A DNA stretch of 64,000 bases from Paenalcaligenes sp050487225 (lineage in GTDB: Bacteria; Pseudomonadota; Gammaproteobacteria; Burkholderiales; Burkholderiaceae_B). Below, piece by piece: positions 61,662 to 64,000 of the stretch. The position numbers were made by a program, and so were the translations under genes. The notes below the pieces were generated by a model. That model saw nothing but the letters and a program-made list of their open reading frames with translations, made no database searches and was not told the DNA's origin. The number at the start of each line of letters is the position of its first letter. Position 1 is the first letter of the stretch. Location of the stretch: the NCBI RefSeq assembly GCF_050487225.1, contig NZ_JBKQGY010000002.1:124001-188000 (forward strand). Reading direction: 5' to 3'.

Positions 61662-63236
61662 TTACTCCGCGCCTAGCACACTAGTCTGAGGTGTGAGCGG
61701 TACATTAGGCTCAGGACTGTGCTCATCTGGACCTTTACGGATAGAGTGCAACATCACCTTGATACCAATCACGGCCAATGTGGTGTACAGACCCATAAAG
61801 ACAGCCATACTGATTACCAGATCTGTCACGCTCAAGCCCGAGGCGGCGTAGTAAGTAGGCAGTACCCCTTCAATAATCCATGGTTGACGACCAAACTCGG
61901 CCACAAACCAACCACACTCAATCGCAACCCATGGCAATGGAATCGTCCATAGCGCCACTTTGAGGAAGCGTTTGCTGTGGGTGATACGGTCTTTGGAAGC
62001 CAAGAAGAAAGCCACAGCAAAGAACGCAATAAAGTAGAAACCCAGCGCCACCATGACTCTGAAACTCCAGAACAGCGGTGCTACTTGTGGAACGGTATCC
62101 CACGCCGCTTGTGCAATTTGTTCGTCGGTCACTTGCGTCATATCGCTGACATGACGTTTAAGCAGTAAGGCGTAACCTAGGTCTTGCCAGTGCGCATCAA
62201 ACACGGCACGTGCTTCGCTATCGGTTTTATCAGCACGCACTTTTTGCAACGCGTCATAGGCCAACAAACCATTGCGTATACGTACTTGAGCATGAGCAAC
62301 CAGGTCGTTGATACCGGCCATTTCGGTACTCAAGGAGCGTGTACCGATAATGCCCATCGCCCATGGAATATCCAGCTCTATAACGTTTTCACGTTTTTCC
62401 TGATCAGGAATCGCGAACAGTTTGAAGCTCGCTGGTGCAGGCTCTGTTTCCCACATCGCTTCCATCGCTGCAACTTTCATTTGTTGGTGTTCAGTAGTGA
62501 GGTAACCACTTTCGTCACCCAATACAACAACCGACAAAGAAGCGGCCAAACCAAAGCTCGCCGCAACGGTCAGGGATCGACGTGCAATTTCAAGGTGACG
62601 TCCGCGCAAAACGTACCAAGCACTTACCCCTACCACAAACGCGGCACCCAACACGTAGCCTGAGCTAACTGTGTGTACAAACTTCGCTTGTGCCACAGGG
62701 TTGAACAGCACATCAGCAAAGTTGGTCATTTCCATACGCATGGTTTCAGGATTAAAAATGGCGCCTACTGGGTTTTGCATCCAGCCATTGGCAATCAGAA
62801 TCCACAGCGCGGAGAAGTTCGCACCAAAAGCAACCAGCCAGGTCACCACCAAGTGGCTCACTTTGGACAACCTATCCCACCCAAAAAAGAACAACCCTAC
62901 AAACGTCGCTTCCAAAAAGAAGGCCATCAAGCCTTCAATCGCTAACGGTGCACCAAAAATGTCACCTACGTAGTGACTGTAGTACGCCCAGTTCATCCCG
63001 AACTGAAACTCCATCACTACCCCGGTTCCCACCCCTAGCGCAAAGTTGATACCAAACAGCTTGCCCCAGAACATGGTCATACGACGCCAAATGGCGTTGC
63101 CCGTCATGACGTACACGCTCTCCATAATGGCAAGCAAGAACGATAACCCTAAGGTTAAGGGAACAAAAAGAAAGTGAAACATTGCGGTGGAGGCAAATTG
63201 CCACCTCGACAATGACACCACGTCTAAATCAATCAT
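61662..63236 (-). CDS. cydA: Cytochrome bd ubiquinol oxidase subunit I
   Basis: CydA carries haems b558, b595 and d and the quinol site. The 524-residue protein starts with WQFASTAMFHFLFVPLTLG containing the haem b595/d-ligand histidine; GWMQNPVGA and EGLMAFFLEATFVGLFFFGW are family marks. Length and a long segment between residues about 255 and 385 place it with the long-Q-loop type of E. coli CydA. It overlaps the upstream regulator gene by 8 bases, so the bd oxidase is directly coupled to its putative regulator. Confidence 0.96.
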   Translation of the reverse strand: MIDLDVVSLSRWQFASTAMFHFLFVPLTLGLSFLLAIMESVYVMTGNAIWRRMTMFWGKLFGINFALGVGTGVVMEFQFGMNWAYYSHYVGDIFGAPLAIEGLMAFFLEATFVGLFFFGWDRLSKVSHLVVTWLVAFGANFSALWILIANGWMQNPVGAIFNPETMRMEMTNFADVLFNPVAQAKFVHTVSSGYVLGAAFVVGVSAWYVLRGRHLEIARRSLTVAASFGLAASLSVVVLGDESGYLTTEHQQMKVAAMEAMWETEPAPASFKLFAIPDQEKRENVIELDIPWAMGIIGTRSLSTEMAGINDLVAHAQVRIRNGLLAYDALQKVRADKTDSEARAVFDAHWQDLGYALLLKRHVSDMTQVTDEQIAQAAWDTVPQVAPLFWSFRVMVALGFYFIAFFAVAFFLASKDRITHSKRFLKVALWTIPLPWVAIECGWFVAEFGRQPWIIEGVLPTYYAASGLSVTDLVISMAVFMGLYTTLAVIGIKVMLHSIRKGPDEHSPEPNVPLTPQTSVLGAE

Positions 63237-63798
63237 GTTGATCTCCGGATAACTTCACACTTTTGCGGACCTTGCCCACTAGGCCCAACACCTTCTGCAC
63301 CTTGGAGCCAAGTTTCATCAAGCTCTGCAAGGTTTCTGGCGGCAAGTTCTGGATCTCATCAAACCAGCCCGTAGCCAGCTCTATCAACTCCAACATTGCC
63401 GCAATTCGTTGATGTTCGTACTCCTCACGCTCACCGTCTGGTTGCTCCATCAATATGGAACGCAACAGCGTCAGCGTAGGATCAATCTCGCGCTTACGTT
63501 TTTCCTCGACCAGGATGCGAAAGATTTCCCAAACATCTTTGGGTGATTCAAAGTAATCCCGGCGATCACCCACTTTGTGGGTCAGTAACACCAGCCGCCA
63601 AGACTGCAACTCGTGCAGGCTCATGCTCACGTTAGAACGCGAGATTTTTAAGGTTTCGGCGATTTCTTCTGCGTGCAACGGCTCAGGAGACAAAAACAAC
63701 AATGCGTAAATCTGCCCTACGGTTCGATTTACGCCCCAGCGCCCACCCATTTCACCGAAATGCAAAATAAAGCGTTCGGCTTGCTGGTCCAATACCAT
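63229..63798 (-). CDS. GbsR/MarR-type transcriptional regulator, first gene of the cyd operon
   Basis: This 189-residue winged-helix protein has GGRWGVNRTVGQIYALLFLSPEPLHAEEIAETLKISRSNVSMSL in overlapping pieces; the helix-turn-helix (EEIAETLKISRSNVSMSL) is clear, and the rest matches the GbsR branch of MarR regulators, predicted dimeric by a C-terminal helix. GGAG lies 8 bases before ATG 63798. It starts the cydA-cydB-cydX-cydD-cydC operon, and a perfect 18-bp palindrome sits at 63814-63831. I infer it represses its own operon; the signal is unknown. Confidence 0.85.
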   Translation of the reverse strand: MVLDQQAERFILHFGEMGGRWGVNRTVGQIYALLFLSPEPLHAEEIAETLKISRSNVSMSLHELQSWRLVLLTHKVGDRRDYFESPKDVWEIFRILVEEKRKREIDPTLTLLRSILMEQPDGEREEYEHQRIAAMLELIELATGWFDEIQNLPPETLQSLMKLGSKVQKVLGLVGKVRKSVKLSGDQHD

Positions 63799-63813
63799 CT
63801 GTGACTCCTGAAG

Positions 63814-63848
63814 TTTCAGTAATTACTGAAATTGCGATAATTACAGAA
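63814..63848. promoter_or_regulatory. Palindromic operator upstream of the cyd-operon regulator
   Basis: TTTCAGTAATTACTGAAA (63814-63831) is a perfect 18-bp palindrome starting 16 bases upstream of the ATG. A second imperfect copy, GATAATTACAGAA, is centred 18 bases further upstream (TAATTA at 63838-63843). Two spaced palindromic sites of this size suit a dimeric MarR-family repressor. The sites lie near where a promoter for the operon would be. Confidence 0.7.
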
Positions 63849-63954
63849 TCATAGCGCTATGCACTAGCCTATTCAAGCCTCAAGCTTTAAATCATTACTT
63901 CTCCGCAAGCAGGCAAAGTCCGGCTAAAATACGCGATTAGGGTAGAATTTTGCT

Positions 63955-64000
63955 ATGAGAGCCTTCATCACACCGGATCCAAAACGCGTTATTGCTTCGG
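63955..64000 (+). CDS. Start of an unidentified gene (partial)
   Basis: An ATG at 63955 opens a frame reading MRAFITPDPKRVIAS until the window ends. TAGAAT at 63943-63948 may be part of a promoter, or the start may be leaderless or further downstream. Too short to identify. It is divergent from the cyd regulator. Confidence 0.3.
   Translation, partial: MRAFITPDPKRVIAS

Noticed and set aside
1..64000. Search for prophage, insertion sequence, toxin-antitoxin, CRISPR, restriction or other defence system
   Set aside because: No transposase, integrase, repeat-spacer array, nuclease or toxin-like gene was recognised; nearly all genes fit core or metabolic families.

Overview
The window is chromosomal DNA of moderate GC content (roughly 50-55% by eye) from a betaproteobacterium. 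It is most likely a Burkholderiales member of the Alcaligenaceae. That placement is an inference from gene order and protein character: TPR protein-lolB-ispE next to mutM, dcd followed by an Orn/Lys/Arg decarboxylase and preceded by tamA-tamB-apbC-metG, coq7 and ubiE for ubiquinone, and a gcl-hyi-glxR-glycerate kinase-pyk run. No rRNA, tRNA, CRISPR array, prophage or insertion sequence was seen. Almost everything reads as vertically inherited core or niche metabolism.

Layout. 1-5023: envelope and housekeeping genes (partial ispE, lolB, a periplasmic TPR protein, mutM, a flavin 2-hydroxyacid dehydrogenase). 5125-15953: a phosphomannomutase/phosphoglucomutase, then a minus-strand surface-polysaccharide locus. 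It contains a WecA/WbpL-like initiating transferase, a WbpO/TviB-type dehydrogenase, a WbpP-type C4-epimerase, a MurJ-family flippase, two single GT4 glycosyltransferases and one protein with two GT4 domains fused. No Wzy polymerase or chain-length regulator is visible. 16002-26318: purine-derived glyoxylate metabolism. UraD and AllA release glyoxylate from urate catabolites; Gcl, Hyi, GlxR and a glycerate kinase convert it to 2-phosphoglycerate, and a pyruvate kinase closes the set. Two LysR regulators are divergent from the two gene groups.

26319-26619 is a gene-free stretch with a strong candidate small RNA (or coq7 3' UTR element) that shows an anti-Shine-Dalgarno sequence in a hairpin loop. 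26620-33963: coq7, an OsmC protein, thyA-folA, a lone gcvH, a YhiN-type flavoprotein, a basic amino acid decarboxylase and dcd. 34037-43023: tamA-tamB, the Fe-S carrier apbC, a small membrane protein and metG. 43182-49322: a LysR regulator, ubiE, phoB-phoR, ilvA and a YqaA-type membrane protein.

49558-56785: a 1311-residue fused flavin/iron-sulfur dehydrogenase, pncB, a HugZ-like flavin-fold protein, an 870-base gene-free stretch holding a degenerate repeat array, and apt. 56903-63798: a complete cytochrome bd module in one operon. Its order is GbsR/MarR-type regulator, cydA, cydB, a 45-codon cydX, cydD, cydC, and a perfect 18-bp palindrome lies just upstream of the regulator. The window ends in the first codons of an unidentified plus-strand gene.

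The signals least explained by known families are the repeat array at 55442-56095 and the candidate small RNA at about 26378-26525. The GT4-GT4 fusion and the polymerase-less polysaccharide locus are the most interesting protein-level observations.
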